The notes beneath the pieces are model-generated. The model saw only the letters and a list, made by a program, of their open reading frames with translations. It was not told the DNA's origin and made no database searches. Made by a program: the position numbers and the translations under genes. A DNA stretch of 64,000 nt from Pleomorphomonas oryzae DSM 16300. Its GTDB lineage: Bacteria > Pseudomonadota > Alphaproteobacteria > Rhizobiales > Pleomorphomonadaceae. The first letter of the stretch is position 1, and each line of letters starts with the position of its first letter. Below are positions 28,343-36,605 of this stretch, piece after piece. The stretch covers positions 124,001 to 188,000 of the forward strand of contig NZ_AUHB01000012.1 in the NCBI RefSeq assembly GCF_000422965.1, written 5' to 3'.

Positions 28343-28389
28343 CCCGACAAGCGTCAGCTTTCGCCGACCGGTTGAGCTCAAGCTGACGA

Positions 28390-28749
28390 TCAGTTGCCGA
28401 TCACATCGCTGTTGGCGGCATAGGGGATGTAGTGCGGCTGGGCGACCTGAGGGGCAGCGCCCGGCAGGACGGTCTTCGTCACGAAATCGGTGCCGGCAGC
28501 CGCGCCCGGATCATATTCAACGACGGTGCTCGGCGAGGCGCCATGGGTGCCGACGACAGCGGAGCCAACCTGCGCATAACGCTGGGCATCGGCGGCGGCG
28601 GCAGCGGCATTGGCCGGGTTCACCTGAGCCGGGGCGGTGACGAACGTCGGGGAGGCATTGTCAGCACCCGGGTCGAAGGACGAGGCGGCGTTGGCCAGGG
28701 CGGGGGCCAGAACAACGGCGAAAGCGGCGGCAGTGAGGAACTTCTTCAT
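28390..28749 (-). CDS. Small secreted protein, duplicated copy 2, unknown function
   Basis: This 119-residue protein is near-identical to the one at 27460-27819: a signal peptide ending ALANA, then the same Ala/Pro/Val-rich mature part ending SDVIGN. GGAGTTATCATC precedes the ATG. The two copies share even most synonymous positions. It lies next to grxD and probably represents the side of the original gene that faced grxD. It has its own upstream region (28750-29150), so both copies can be expressed independently. Confidence 0.75.
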   Translation of the reverse strand: MKKFLTAAAFAVVLAPALANAASSFDPGADNASPTFVTAPAQVNPANAAAAAADAQRYAQVGSAVVGTHGASPSTVVEYDPGAAAGTDFVTKTVLPGAAPQVAQPHYIPYAANSDVIGN

Positions 28750-29160
28750 GATGATAACTCCGGTCTAGAATTTTTGGTCGGGTCGTTGGTTTTGTCGGGT
28801 GGCAGCGGGAGGAGGTCTTGTTCGCTGCCGATGACCAACATTTGGACCTAGACCGATCACGAGGAAACCGGCCCCCGCTGACGAGTGCGCGTCAGGAAGT
28901 TGAACATGGGATCGCGAATTCGTGTGCCGGAAGTTGATCGCTTGCCGCAAGGCTCGATGAAACTGCGGCTGGCCGCGATAAAGTGCGTCGCAACTGCTCA
29001 CGGAGGTCTGGATTGGCCGTGAATGGCGGAAGATCTCCGTTCACGAAAACCAGCCGCAAAAAGTCAAAAATTTTCCGATGAAGCCGCCAGATTCGGGATT
29101 AGCCGCCTCTTGAACGGCTTTTGGCCGCCCGCTTTTTCAGGTGACGGGGCCTGAGAAAGC
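28750..29160. other. Upstream region of secreted-protein copy 2
   Basis: No gene is recognised in this stretch. The first 150 bases match the copy 1 upstream region closely (GAGGTCTTGTTCGCTGCCG and neighbours), so a shared promoter is likely within it. I could not place -35/-10 boxes with confidence. Confidence 0.4.
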
Positions 29161-29192
29161 AAAAAGCCCCCGCCAAGCGATGGCGGGAGCTC
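29161..29192 (-). terminator. Hairpin terminator after grxD
   Basis: On the minus strand GCTCCCGCCA pairs with TGGCGGGGGC around TCGCT, followed by TTTTTGC. It lies 30 bases after the grxD stop. Confidence 0.85.
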
Positions 29193-29222
29193 GAAAGGCT
29201 CGGAGAACGAAGCCTGGTAGCC

Positions 29223-29564
29223 TTACTCGGCAGCCGCCTCATTGACGGCGATACCGGCCTCCTTGAGGTGAGCCTGCAGCTCCTGCTTCTGGAACATCTC
29301 ACGGACGATGTCGCACCCGCCGATGAATTCGCCCTTCACGTAGAGCTGCGGAATCGTCGGCCAATTGGAATAGGTCTTGATACCGTCGCGCAGCTCGGGA
29401 TTTTCCAGCACGTTGACGCCCTTGAAGGGTACGCCGAGGTAGCTGAGGATCTGCACGACCTGTCCGGAGAAGCCGCACTGCGGAAAGTCTGGCGTGCCCT
29501 TCATGAACAGGACGATATCGTTGGTCTTCACTTCGTTGTCGATGAACGACTTGATGTCAGCCAT
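29223..29564 (-). CDS. grxD: Monothiol glutaredoxin, Grx4 type
   Basis: This 113-residue monothiol glutaredoxin has the CGFS active site at Cys30 (FPQCGFSGQVV), the glutathione site WPTIPQLYVKGEFIGGCDI, and a typical length. Grx4-type proteins bind a bridging [2Fe-2S] cluster with BolA partners and take part in iron-sulfur delivery and iron sensing. The bolA gene lies directly upstream (51 bases), the usual pairing. I chose the ATG giving MADIKSFIDNEV; an upstream in-frame ATG lacks a ribosome site. Confidence 0.96.
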   Translation of the reverse strand: MADIKSFIDNEVKTNDIVLFMKGTPDFPQCGFSGQVVQILSYLGVPFKGVNVLENPELRDGIKTYSNWPTIPQLYVKGEFIGGCDIVREMFQKQELQAHLKEAGIAVNEAAAE

Positions 29565-29615
29565 TGGTCTACCTCGGTCGGTCGGATTCAAGGTCCGAAT
29601 TGGAAGCATTCAAAA

Positions 29616-29846
29616 TTAAGGCGCGCTGGTCTGAAGTGCAAGGGCATGCAGCTCGCCGCCCATTTTTCCTTTGAGCGCGTCGTAAACCAACTGGTGCTGC
29701 TTGACCCGCGTCAGGCCGCGAAAGGCTTCCGATACGACGATGGCCGAATAGTGGTCGCCGTCGCCGGCAAGGTCACGGATTTCGACGCTGGCGTCCGGCA
29801 GCGCTTCCTTGATCATCGCCTCGATGTCTCTTGCCTGCATGGCCAT
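29616..29846 (-). CDS. BolA-family protein
   Basis: This 76-residue BolA-like protein has the class II KH-like fold: MQARDIEAMIKEALPDASVEI, then a short loop GDGDHYSAIVVSEAFRGLTRVKQHQLVY (in pieces) and GKMGGELHALALQT. The conserved His in ELHAL is the usual cluster ligand with Grx4. It is the shorter BolA2/YrbA-like type. AGGGGTG precedes the ATG giving MAMQARD. It is probably co-transcribed with grxD and downstream of purL on the same strand. Confidence 0.92.
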   Translation of the reverse strand: MAMQARDIEAMIKEALPDASVEIRDLAGDGDHYSAIVVSEAFRGLTRVKQHQLVYDALKGKMGGELHALALQTSAP

Positions 29847-29998
29847 GTCGAACACCCCTCTCGTCGTTACCGGCCAGGAGCTACCTAGCACCTTTCGATC
29901 AGATGGCATCATCCGGTCAAAAAGGAAATGCTCTGGGTGATGCCTTCGCGCATATTCGACTGGCCCGGGCTGCGTCAGCCCGAGCCAAATGCGGTGCT

Positions 29999-32203
29999 TT
30001 AGGCTTTGCCGCCCATGTAGGTGGGGAACCAGCCGTCATAGGCAGCGCGGAGGTCGACGATCGTTGCCTTGCCGGCGGCGCCGAAGTCGACGGCGTCGCC
30101 GCCGACAGTGCCGATCCGCTCGGCCTTGACGCCCGCTTTGGCGGCTTCCGCCAGAATGGTGGCTGCTTCGGCCGGTTTCACGGCGATCAGGTAACGCGCC
30201 TGATCCTCGGCAAAGACTGCCACATGCGGCGCCAGACCGCCCAGTTCGACGCGAACGCCGCGACGGCCGGCCATGGCCATTTCGGCAAGCGCCACACCGA
30301 GACCGCCATCGGAAAGGTCGTGGCAGGTGGAGACTCGTCCGGCGGCGATGAGACCGCGCACGAAGTCGCCGTTCTTCTTCTCAAGCGCGAGATCGACCGG
30401 CGGCGGCGTGCCTTCCTCGCGGCCGTAGAGGTCGCGCAGGTAGACCGACTGGCCGAGATGGCTGCCATGGCCGCCGATCAGGATAACCTCGTCGCCATCG
30501 GCCTTGAAGGCAATGGTGGCCATCTTTGTCACGTCCGGCAGCAGACCGACGCCGACGATGGTGGGCGAGGGCAGGATGCCTTCGCCGTTGGTCTCGTTGT
30601 AGAGCGACACGTTGCCCGAGACGATCGGAAAGGTCAGGGCACGGCAGGCCTCGGCGATGCCCTGCAGCGCCCGCACGAACTGGCCCATGGCTTCGGGCTT
30701 TTCGGGATTGCCGAAGTTGAGATTGTCGGTCAGCGCGATCGGGTCGCCACCGACGGCAGTGACGTTGCGCCAGCTTTCGGCGACAGCCTGCTTGCCGCCC
30801 TCGAAGGGGTCAGCTTCGCAGTAGCGCGGCGTCACGTCGGCCGACATGGCGAGCGCCTTATTGGTGCCTTCGACACGCACGACGCCGGCGTCGCCGCCGG
30901 GGATCTGCGCCGAGTTGCCCTGGACGAGGCAGTCATACTGCTCGTAGACCCAGGCGCGCGAGGACTGGTCCGGCGCACCCATCAGCCTGAGAAGCGCGGC
31001 GCCTACATCGTTCACCGCGGGAATGGCATCGGCGGCAAGCGGCGCAGCCTTCTTCGGCTCGACCCAGGGGCGATCATACTCGGGCGCTTCGTCACCCAAT
31101 TCCTTGATCGGCAGATCGGCAACTTCCTTACCCTGCCAGATGATGCGGAAGCGCAGATCGTCGGTGGTCTCGCCACAGACGGCGAAATCGAGCTCCCACT
31201 TGCGGAAGACGGCCTCGGCCTCCTTCTCCTTGGAAGGCTCCAGCACCATCAGCATGCGCTCCTGGCTTTCCGAGAGCATCATCTCATAGGGCGTCATGTC
31301 CTCTTCGCGCTGCGGCACGCGGTCGAGGTCGAGGCGGATGCCGAGGTTGCCCTTGGCGCCCATTTCGACCGCCGAGCAGGTGAGGCCGGCAGCCCCCATG
31401 TCCTGGATGGCGACGACGGCGCCGGTCTTCATCAGCTCGAGGCAGGCTTCCAGCAGGCGCTTCTCGGTGAAGGGGTCGCCGACCTGCACGGTCGGGCGCT
31501 TCTCCTCGATGGTGTCGTCGAATTCGGCCGAGGCCATGGTGGCGCCGCCGACGCCGTCGCGGCCGGTCTTGGCGCCGAGATAGACGACGGGCAGGCCGAC
31601 GCCCTTGGCTTCGCTGAGGAAGATGCCGTCGCGCTTGGCGATGCCCAGGGCGAAGGCGTTGACGAGACAGTTGCCGTTATAGCGGGCGTGGAAGCGCACC
31701 TCGCCGCCGATGGTCGGCACGCCGAAGGAGTTGCCATAGCCGCCGACGCCGGCGACGACGCCGGCAACGAGATGGCGGGTCTTGGGATGCTCCGGCTCGC
31801 CGAAGGACAGCGAGTTCATGGCGGCGATCGGCCGGGCGCCCATGGTGAACACGTCGCGCAGAATGCCGCCGACGCCGGTCGTGGCGCCCTGGTAGGGCTC
31901 GATGTAGGACGGGTGGTTATGGCTCTCCATCTTGAAGATGGCGACATCGCCATCGCCGATGTCGATGACGCCGGCGTTCTCGCCTGGTCCGATCACCACC
32001 TTGTCGCCCTTGGTCGGCAGCGTCTTCAGCCATTTCTTGGACGATTTATAGGAACAATGCTCGTTCCACATCGCCGAGAAGATGCCGAGTTCCGTCAGGG
32101 TCGGCTTGCGACCGATCAGATGAAGGATGCGCGCGTATTCGTCGGGCTTGAGCCCGTGGCGAGCGATGAGGTCGGGTGTAATGTCGATGTCGTTCTGGAA
32201 CAC
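29999..32203 (-). CDS. purL: Phosphoribosylformylglycinamidine synthase subunit PurL
   Basis: PurL is the synthetase subunit of FGAM synthase (step 4 of purine synthesis) and acts with PurQ and PurS. The 734-residue protein is the small PurL type. It has [27 protein letters not shown] with the catalytic His, [16 protein letters not shown], and the second-half repeat with [15 protein letters not shown] and [19 protein letters not shown] chose the GTG at 32203, which gives the normal N-terminus [17 protein letters not shown] and has AAGGGG upstream. It follows the BLUF-type gene after 128 bases, and the purQ, purS and purC genes lie upstream on the same strand. Confidence 0.97.
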   Translation of the reverse strand: MFQNDIDITPDLIARHGLKPDEYARILHLIGRKPTLTELGIFSAMWNEHCSYKSSKKWLKTLPTKGDKVVIGPGENAGVIDIGDGDVAIFKMESHNHPSYIEPYQGATTGVGGILRDVFTMGARPIAAMNSLSFGEPEHPKTRHLVAGVVAGVGGYGNSFGVPTIGGEVRFHARYNGNCLVNAFALGIAKRDGIFLSEAKGVGLPVVYLGAKTGRDGVGGATMASAEFDDTIEEKRPTVQVGDPFTEKRLLEACLELMKTGAVVAIQDMGAAGLTCSAVEMGAKGNLGIRLDLDRVPQREEDMTPYEMMLSESQERMLMVLEPSKEKEAEAVFRKWELDFAVCGETTDDLRFRIIWQGKEVADLPIKELGDEAPEYDRPWVEPKKAAPLAADAIPAVNDVGAALLRLMGAPDQSSRAWVYEQYDCLVQGNSAQIPGGDAGVVRVEGTNKALAMSADVTPRYCEADPFEGGKQAVAESWRNVTAVGGDPIALTDNLNFGNPEKPEAMGQFVRALQGIAEACRALTFPIVSGNVSLYNETNGEGILPSPTIVGVGLLPDVTKMATIAFKADGDEVILIGGHGSHLGQSVYLRDLYGREEGTPPPVDLALEKKNGDFVRGLIAAGRVSTCHDLSDGGLGVALAEMAMAGRRGVRVELGGLAPHVAVFAEDQARYLIAVKPAEAATILAEAAKAGVKAERIGTVGGDAVDFGAAGKATIVDLRAAYDGWFPTYMGGKA

Positions 32204-32331
32204 GGGCAATCCCCTTGGAGACCTGGCCGACGGTTGGGCAGGGGATAGAACGACTGGCGCAAAACCGCAAGAAAGCGGGCGCACAAAAAACAGAGTGTCG
32301 CCGATTTTTCAGACAGAGATGACGGAAACCG

Positions 32332-32895
32332 TCAGGTCGGCGCCGCCGACTTGGTATTGACCACCTTGATCGTTTCGACCGGCGGGTCCTGTCTAGGCGG
32401 TGCAGGACGGGCTGCTGTTGCCTGCTGAAGCGTGGGAGCGGGCATACGCTGCTCGGCAAGGCCGGTCCGCTGCACATAGAGGGTATCGAGCGCACAGAAC
32501 TCGCGGACAAAATCGAGAACAGCCACCGCCGACATGCTCGTCGGGTTGATGTCGACTGTCGGGCTATATTTCAAGTAGAGCCGCTCGGCATCGATCGTTC
32601 TGCCAGCATAGCCTACAGCCCAGCCCTCGAACACACGTTTATCGATGGTGTTGACGGCAAGTACGGTCAGTTCTTCGATGCGCGGATCTTCAAACAGAAG
32701 CCGCAATCGCTTTGAGACCTGCTCACGCGCGCCTTCTATGACTTCCATCATGTATTTTTCGTTGAAGACCAGACCGCCGGTAAGACCGGAGGCCGGGCTA
32801 TAATCACTGGCCGCCATCAGGATGCTTTTGATCATCCCTGCGGATTCACCAATTTTGACATTGGTGCGACCGTAGAACACCAGGCGAGACAGCAT
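32332..32895 (-). CDS. BLUF-domain protein lacking photocycle residues
   Basis: Residues about 2-95 read as a BLUF (blue light using FAD) fold: LSRLVFYGR, then ASGLTGGLVF, MMEVIEGAREQVSKRL, and the late strand VFEGWAVGYAG. By eye alignment, the signalling Tyr of the RLVY strand is Phe7 (though Tyr8 is adjacent), the flavin-binding Asn is absent (Tyr32-Ser33), and the key Gln before LEG is Glu51. This suggests no canonical photocycle. The C-terminal part (about 120-187) is helical, then Pro/Ala/Gln-rich. The start at 32895 has GGAG upstream; 32925 is an alternative. It interrupts the purQ-purL order, which may be coincidental. Confidence 0.78.
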   Translation of the reverse strand: MLSRLVFYGRTNVKIGESAGMIKSILMAASDYSPASGLTGGLVFNEKYMMEVIEGAREQVSKRLRLLFEDPRIEELTVLAVNTIDKRVFEGWAVGYAGRTIDAERLYLKYSPTVDINPTSMSAVAVLDFVREFCALDTLYVQRTGLAEQRMPAPTLQQATAARPAPPRQDPPVETIKVVNTKSAAPT

Positions 32896-33085
32896 GGCAC
32901 AACGCTCCGGCCAATGTTGATCCAATCAACACAGAGGCTATGCCTGCATGTGGCAGAGAAATGGTTACCAAGGGCCGGCGGCGGTGAAAAACGATCCGCG
33001 ATCTGCTCTTTACGGTAAATAGCGGTTAATCAACTCGTTAAAACTGTCAATGACGCATCTCCGCAACCGGCGATGCGCATGCCCA

Positions 33086-33757
33086 TCAGGCAGCGAGAGA
33101 CGTGACGACGCTTTCGAACAAGCCGCGGCCATCGAAGCCGCCCTGCAGCGCCTCGATCAGATTTTCCGGGTGTGGCATCATGCCCAGCACGTTGCCCGCC
33201 TCGTTGAGAATGCCGGCGATGTCGTTGATCGAACCGTTGGGGTTGGTGCCCTCGGCATAGCGGAAGGCCACGCGATTCTCGCCCTCGAGGCGTGCCAAGG
33301 TCTCGGCGTCGGCGAAATAGTTGCCGTCGTGGTGAGCCACCGGGCAGCGGATCACCTGACCCTTGGCATAGGCGCGGGTGAAATCGGTGTCGTTGTTCAC
33401 CACTTCGAGCTTCACTTCCTTGCAGACGAAGCGGAGATGGGCGTTGCGCATCAGCGCGCCGGGCAACAGGCCGGCCTCGGTCAGGATCTGGAAGCCGTTG
33501 CAGATGCCGAGGACGCGGACACCGGCTTTCGCCTTCTTCGCCACGTCCAACATGGCCGGCGAACGGGCGGCGATGGCACCGCAGCGCAGATAATCGCCGT
33601 AGGAGAAGCCGCCGGGCAGGACGATCAGGTCGACATCGGGCAACGTCGCGTCCTGATGCCAGACGACGGTCGGCTGGACGCCGGTGATCGAATGGAGTGC
33701 CTTGACCATGTCGTGGTCACGGTTGGAGCCGGGAAAGAGGACGACGGCCGAGCGCAT
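33086..33757 (-). CDS. purQ: Phosphoribosylformylglycinamidine synthase subunit PurQ
   Basis: PurQ is the glutaminase subunit that feeds ammonia to PurL. The 223-residue class I amidotransferase has the catalytic triad Cys86 (GICNGFQ) and His196-x-Glu198 (MMPHPEN), and the N-terminal [12 protein letters not shown] of the family. GAGGAGAAAACGAT precedes the ATG. It follows a 39-residue membrane-protein gene by 20 bases and purS by about 150 bases, all on the minus strand. Confidence 0.97.
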   Translation of the reverse strand: MRSAVVLFPGSNRDHDMVKALHSITGVQPTVVWHQDATLPDVDLIVLPGGFSYGDYLRCGAIAARSPAMLDVAKKAKAGVRVLGICNGFQILTEAGLLPGALMRNAHLRFVCKEVKLEVVNNDTDFTRAYAKGQVIRCPVAHHDGNYFADAETLARLEGENRVAFRYAEGTNPNGSINDIAGILNEAGNVLGMMPHPENLIEALQGGFDGRGLFESVVTSLAA

Positions 33758-33777
33758 ATCGTTTTCTCCTCGAAGGG

Positions 33778-33897
33778 TCAGGGCATCAGAAACAGAACGG
33801 CAAGAGCGGCGGCGATAACCGGTATCCCGATGAAGATCGCTGCCTTGATCAGCATGAAGACAATGATCCGGCGGGTATCGTCGGAACCGTCGGCCAT
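33778..33897 (-). CDS. 39-residue single-helix membrane protein in the purS-purQ interval
   Basis: The peptide begins [10 protein letters not shown], followed by one hydrophobic helix of about 25 residues ([20 protein letters not shown], continuing ALAVLF) and ends LMP. It lies 7 bases after purS and 20 before purQ, in the same direction, so it is almost certainly part of the purine operon. I recall that Hyphomicrobiales annotations carry an FGAM-synthase-associated small membrane protein at this position; that memory, the spacing and the clean helix are the support. Its role is unknown. Confidence 0.75.
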   Translation of the reverse strand: MADGSDDTRRIIVFMLIKAAIFIGIPVIAAALAVLFLMP

Positions 33898-33904
33898 GCC
33901 TGCC

Positions 33905-34147
33905 TCAGCCGAGAATGGCGATATCGTAGTTTTCGATGACGGTGTTGGCGAGCAGCTTCTCGCACATGTCGGCGACCGTTGCCCGAGCCTTGTCCGGGTT
34001 GGTCTCGGCGAGGGCGAGGTCGATGATCTTGCCCTGGCGGGCACCGTCGATGCCGGCAAATCCGAGGCCGCGCAGCGCGCCCTCGATCGCCTTGCCCTGC
34101 GGGTCGAGAACGCCCGCCTTGAGGGTGATGGTGACGCGCACTTTCAT
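33905..34147 (-). CDS. purS: Phosphoribosylformylglycinamidine synthase subunit PurS
   Basis: PurS is the small third subunit that bridges PurQ and PurL. The 80-residue protein shows the family pattern: VRVTITLKAGVLDPQGKAIEGAL, then GLGFAGIDGARQGKIIDLAL, and a final helix MCEKLLANTVIENYDI. The ATG at 34147 follows a purine-rich GGGATACGG. A strong hairpin sits immediately upstream, between purC and purS, so purC and purSQL may be separate or attenuated transcripts. Confidence 0.93.
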   Translation of the reverse strand: MKVRVTITLKAGVLDPQGKAIEGALRGLGFAGIDGARQGKIIDLALAETNPDKARATVADMCEKLLANTVIENYDIAILG

Positions 34148-34194
34148 GGCCGTATCCCGAAAATGAAGAACGCCGGGGGAATAACCCGGCGTTC
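34148..34194 (-). terminator. Hairpin with T-rich tail between purC and purS
   Basis: A 10-bp perfect stem pairs GAACGCCGGG (34168-34177) with CCCGGCGTTC (34185-34194) around GGAATAA. On the minus strand it is followed by TTCATTTTCGGG. It can terminate purC transcripts, or partly attenuate read-through into purS, whose ATG is 20 bases further on. Confidence 0.7.
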
Positions 34195-34262
34195 TCAGAT
34201 TCACAAGTCGGTTTTCGCGGCGTCTTCGCCTTTGGTGGCGCTGCTTTGCACAGCGTCCGTCC

Positions 34263-35027
34263 TTATTTCACCAAGGTCGGGCCGGAAGGGCGCGTCTGCT
34301 CGGATTCATTGAGGATGCCAAGGCGGCGGGCGACTTCCGTATAGCTTTCGACGAGGCCACCCATATCCTTGCGGAAACGGTCCTTGTCGAGACGGTCGCC
34401 GGTGGCGATATCCCACAGGCGGCAGCTGTCGGGGCTGATCTCGTCGGCCACGACGATGCGCATCATGTCACCTTCCCAGAGACGGCCGCATTCCATCTTG
34501 AAGTCGACAAGGCGGATGCCGACGCCGAGGAACAGACCAGCCAGGAAGTCGTTGACGCGGATGGCCAGCGCCATGATGTCGTCGATTTCCTGCGGCGAAG
34601 CCCAGCCGAAGGCGGTGATGTGCTCTTCGGAGACCATCGGGTCCTTCAGCTCGTCGCTCTTGAAATAGAACTCGATGATCGAGCGCGGCAGCTGCGTGCC
34701 CTCTTCGATGCCGAGTCGCGTGGCGATCGAACCCGCGGCCACATTGCGCACCACCACCTCAAGCGGAATGATCTCCACCTCGCGGATCAACTGCTCGCGC
34801 ATGTTGAGCCGACGGATGAAATGGGTGGGAATGCCCATGTTGTTGAGATGAGTGAAGAGGTATTCCGAAATCCGATTGTTCAGAACGCCCTTGCCGTCGA
34901 TGATCTCGTGCTTCTTGGCATTGAACGCCGTGGCGTCATCCTTGAAGTGCTGAATCAATGTACCCGGCTCAGGACCTTCGTACAGGATCTTGGCCTTACC
35001 TTCGTAGATACGCCGGCGGCGGTTCAT
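34263..35027 (-). CDS. purC: SAICAR synthetase PurC
   Basis: PurC condenses CAIR with aspartate (step 8 of purine synthesis). The 254-residue protein starts [20 protein letters not shown] and contains the substrate motifs [15 protein letters not shown] and [18 protein letters not shown] (in the usual EFG-like position), followed by [14 protein letters not shown] set the start at the ATG giving [10 protein letters not shown], the normal Hyphomicrobiales start, although a Shine-Dalgarno is not evident there; the ATG at 35060 with GGAG upstream is the alternative. It is the first gene of the minus-strand purine block. Confidence 0.96.
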   Translation of the reverse strand: MNRRRRIYEGKAKILYEGPEPGTLIQHFKDDATAFNAKKHEIIDGKGVLNNRISEYLFTHLNNMGIPTHFIRRLNMREQLIREVEIIPLEVVVRNVAAGSIATRLGIEEGTQLPRSIIEFYFKSDELKDPMVSEEHITAFGWASPQEIDDIMALAIRVNDFLAGLFLGVGIRLVDFKMECGRLWEGDMMRIVVADEISPDSCRLWDIATGDRLDKDRFRKDMGGLVESYTEVARRLGILNESEQTRPSGPTLVK

Positions 35028-35409
35028 GGGGATATACCGTGGTCTGTTGATGAAATCCATGAGGCCGGGGCTCCGGGTCCGAATCATACATTAGCCCGCT
35101 TGTCGCCTCGGCGGGAATTCAGGATGCGTCGACATGATGACCGTGGTGCAAACCTCAGGCCAACGTGGACACATTCTAAGCACAGAAAGCGGGCGAACTG
35201 ACGTCCGCCCGCTCCCTCGCCTATGTGCACACTATCCGATCGGGTCTCGGATAACAATCCCGTTGCGGCGCAATTTCGCGTAGTGGTCATTCCTTAACTC
35301 TAAACGTTCTTTACCGACTTCTGTCCAAGTTGATCACGGCAGTGTGAAAGCATATATTTAATGCAAGGAGAGTGCTCGCGCTTTTGCCTTTCAAAGAAAG
35401 GAGGTTCGG
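35028..35409. other. Divergent gap between purC and the ATPase zeta gene
   Basis: These 382 bases contain no gene I can support. On the plus strand TTGATC (35330-35335), 17-bp spacer, TATATT (35353-35358) is a good promoter for the zeta gene. I found no PurR-like palindrome or purine-riboswitch architecture before purC. Confidence 0.5.
35330..35358 (+). promoter_or_regulatory. Promoter of the ATPase zeta gene
   Basis: TTGATC and TATATT are separated by exactly 17 bases, about 52 bases before the start codon. Four to five of six positions match the sigma-70 consensus in each box. Confidence 0.6.
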
Positions 35410-35793
35410 ATGTCCACGACATGGAGCCGAAGCCTACCTTTGTCTGGCGAAAGTGGCCACAACGGTACCATCGCAGTCTTCGATCACCGCGAAAAAGCCT
35501 TTGAGACCAAGTTCGCCCGCGACGAGGAATTGAAGTTCCGCGCCACGGCGCGCCGCAACAAGCTGATCGGTCTGTGGGCGGCGCGCAAATTGGGTATGGG
35601 CGATCAGGAAGCGGCCGACTATGCTCGGACCGTCGTCCTTGCCGATCTCAATCGGGTTGGTGGTCGCGATGTCGCCGCCAAGCTGGCGGTAGATCTCGCC
35701 GGCGCCGGCCTTACTGTGACGGACGACGAGATACAGGCGACGCTGCGCGATCTGATGACGCGCGCCGAACTCGAGGTCAGAACTGAAGCCTGA
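35410..35793 (+). CDS. F1-ATPase inhibitor zeta subunit (DUF1476)
   Basis: The alphaproteobacterial zeta protein inserts its N-terminus into F1-ATPase to block ATP hydrolysis. Residues about 23-122 match the family: FDHREKAFETKFARDEELKF, ARRNKLIGLWAARKLGM, and C-terminal helices with DDEIQATLRDLM. The protein is 127 residues against a usual 100-107, because about 20 residues (MSTTWSRSLPLSGESGHNG) precede the normal start. The ATG at 35410 has a near-perfect AAAGGAGG upstream, so the extension is probably real. It occupies the region that carries the inhibitory segment in characterised homologues. Confidence 0.88.
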   Translation: MSTTWSRSLPLSGESGHNGTIAVFDHREKAFETKFARDEELKFRATARRNKLIGLWAARKLGMGDQEAADYARTVVLADLNRVGGRDVAAKLAVDLAGAGLTVTDDEIQATLRDLMTRAELEVRTEA

Positions 35794-35812
35794 CCCGTCC
35801 GAAAGGGAGCCG

Positions 35813-36586
35813 ATGGACCGTTCCTCTTTACGTGCCGCCCTTGCCGGCGACCGTCCGCTCCGGGTTGGCTGGTCCTGCCTGCCTGATCCGCTGGCCACCG
35901 AGACCATGGTGCGCGCCGGTTTCGAGGCGGTGTTGATCGACCTGCAGCACGGGCTGATCGACATGGGCGTCGCGCCAGCCATGCTCGGTGCGATTCGCGC
36001 CGCCGGCGGTCATGCGCTCGCCCGCATTCCGGTCGGCGAATATCAATCCGCCTCCCGTCTTCTCGACTGGGGCGCCGATATGGTGGTGGCGCCGATGATA
36101 GAGACGGCGGAGGACGCCCGCGTCTTCGCCAGCTTCATGAAATATCCGCCCGACGGTCTCCGATCCTATGGGCCGGCGCGTGCCGTTCAGCTGTCCGGCC
36201 TGTCGGCGGACGCCTATCGCACATCGGCCAACGGGTCGACGCTGGCCATCGTGATGATCGAGACGCGCTCGGCGCTGGCCAATCTCGACGCCATTCTGGC
36301 GGTGCCGGGGATCGATGGCGTGTTCGTCGGCCCCTATGACCTTTCCATCGCCCTATCGCCCGATGGCGAGCCGGGGCTCGACCGGCCGGATACCATCGCC
36401 GCCATGGAGCGGGTGGCGCGGCAAACGAAGGCGGCCGGCAAGGTCTGTGGTGCGTTCGGAGCCAACGCGACGCTGGTGCGTCGTTATCTCGGCCTCGGGT
36501 TCACCTTTGCCACGCTATCGACCGACATGGATTTGATTGCCGGCGCCACCAAGGCGGCGATCGCCGAAGTTGAGAGCGAGGGCTGA
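35813..36586 (+). CDS. HpcH/HpaI-family aldolase
   Basis: This 257-residue TIM-barrel class II aldolase resembles HpaI/GarL. The catalytic-base His is in VLIDLQHGLIDMG, an Arg near ALARIPVG contacts the substrate, metal ligands are in VMIETRSAL (Glu) and VFVGPYDLSIAL (Asp), and PMIETAEDAR precedes them. Members cleave 2-keto-3-deoxy acids to pyruvate and an aldehyde; the substrate here is unknown. AAGGGAGCCG precedes the ATG. It lies 19 bases after the zeta gene on the same strand and is probably co-transcribed. Confidence 0.9.
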   Translation: MDRSSLRAALAGDRPLRVGWSCLPDPLATETMVRAGFEAVLIDLQHGLIDMGVAPAMLGAIRAAGGHALARIPVGEYQSASRLLDWGADMVVAPMIETAEDARVFASFMKYPPDGLRSYGPARAVQLSGLSADAYRTSANGSTLAIVMIETRSALANLDAILAVPGIDGVFVGPYDLSIALSPDGEPGLDRPDTIAAMERVARQTKAAGKVCGAFGANATLVRRYLGLGFTFATLSTDMDLIAGATKAAIAEVESEG

Positions 36587-36605
36587 TCCGAGGCGGCGGT
36601 GCCGG

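Larger units (their letters stand above)
27820..28389. other. Region between the two duplicated genes
   Basis: These 570 bases hold the upstream region of copy 1 (27820 to about 28200), a terminator relic (28234-28272), the duplication junction near 28275-28285 and the terminator of copy 2 (28321-28342). No further gene is visible. The upstream region of copy 1 matches that of copy 2 closely for the first 150 bases and then diverges. Confidence 0.6.
28282..29200. repeat. Tandem duplication, copy 2 (about 930 bp)
   Basis: Its left edge reads GCCGGAGCTGCCGGGCCGA, a mutated copy of the last codons and stop of the arsR-SRPBCC gene (GCCGGGGCTGCCGGGCTGA at the end of that gene), although no such gene precedes it here. 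It then follows copy 1 base for base through the hairpin and the secreted-protein gene, and ends in the real grxD terminator. Confidence 0.8.

Noticed and set aside
29831-32248. Plus-strand open frame of about 800 codons opposite purL
   Set aside because: Antisense shadow of purL with no conserved motif; the minus strand is unmistakably PurL.
32320-32334. TGACGG/CCGTCA hairpin at the BLUF gene stop as a terminator
   Set aside because: Stem of six with no adjoining T-run in the direction of transcription.
33026-33041. TTAA-N8-TTAA resembling a CtrA box upstream of the BLUF gene
   Set aside because: The CtrA consensus spacing is seven, not eight; with cckA in the window it was tempting, but the match is not good enough.
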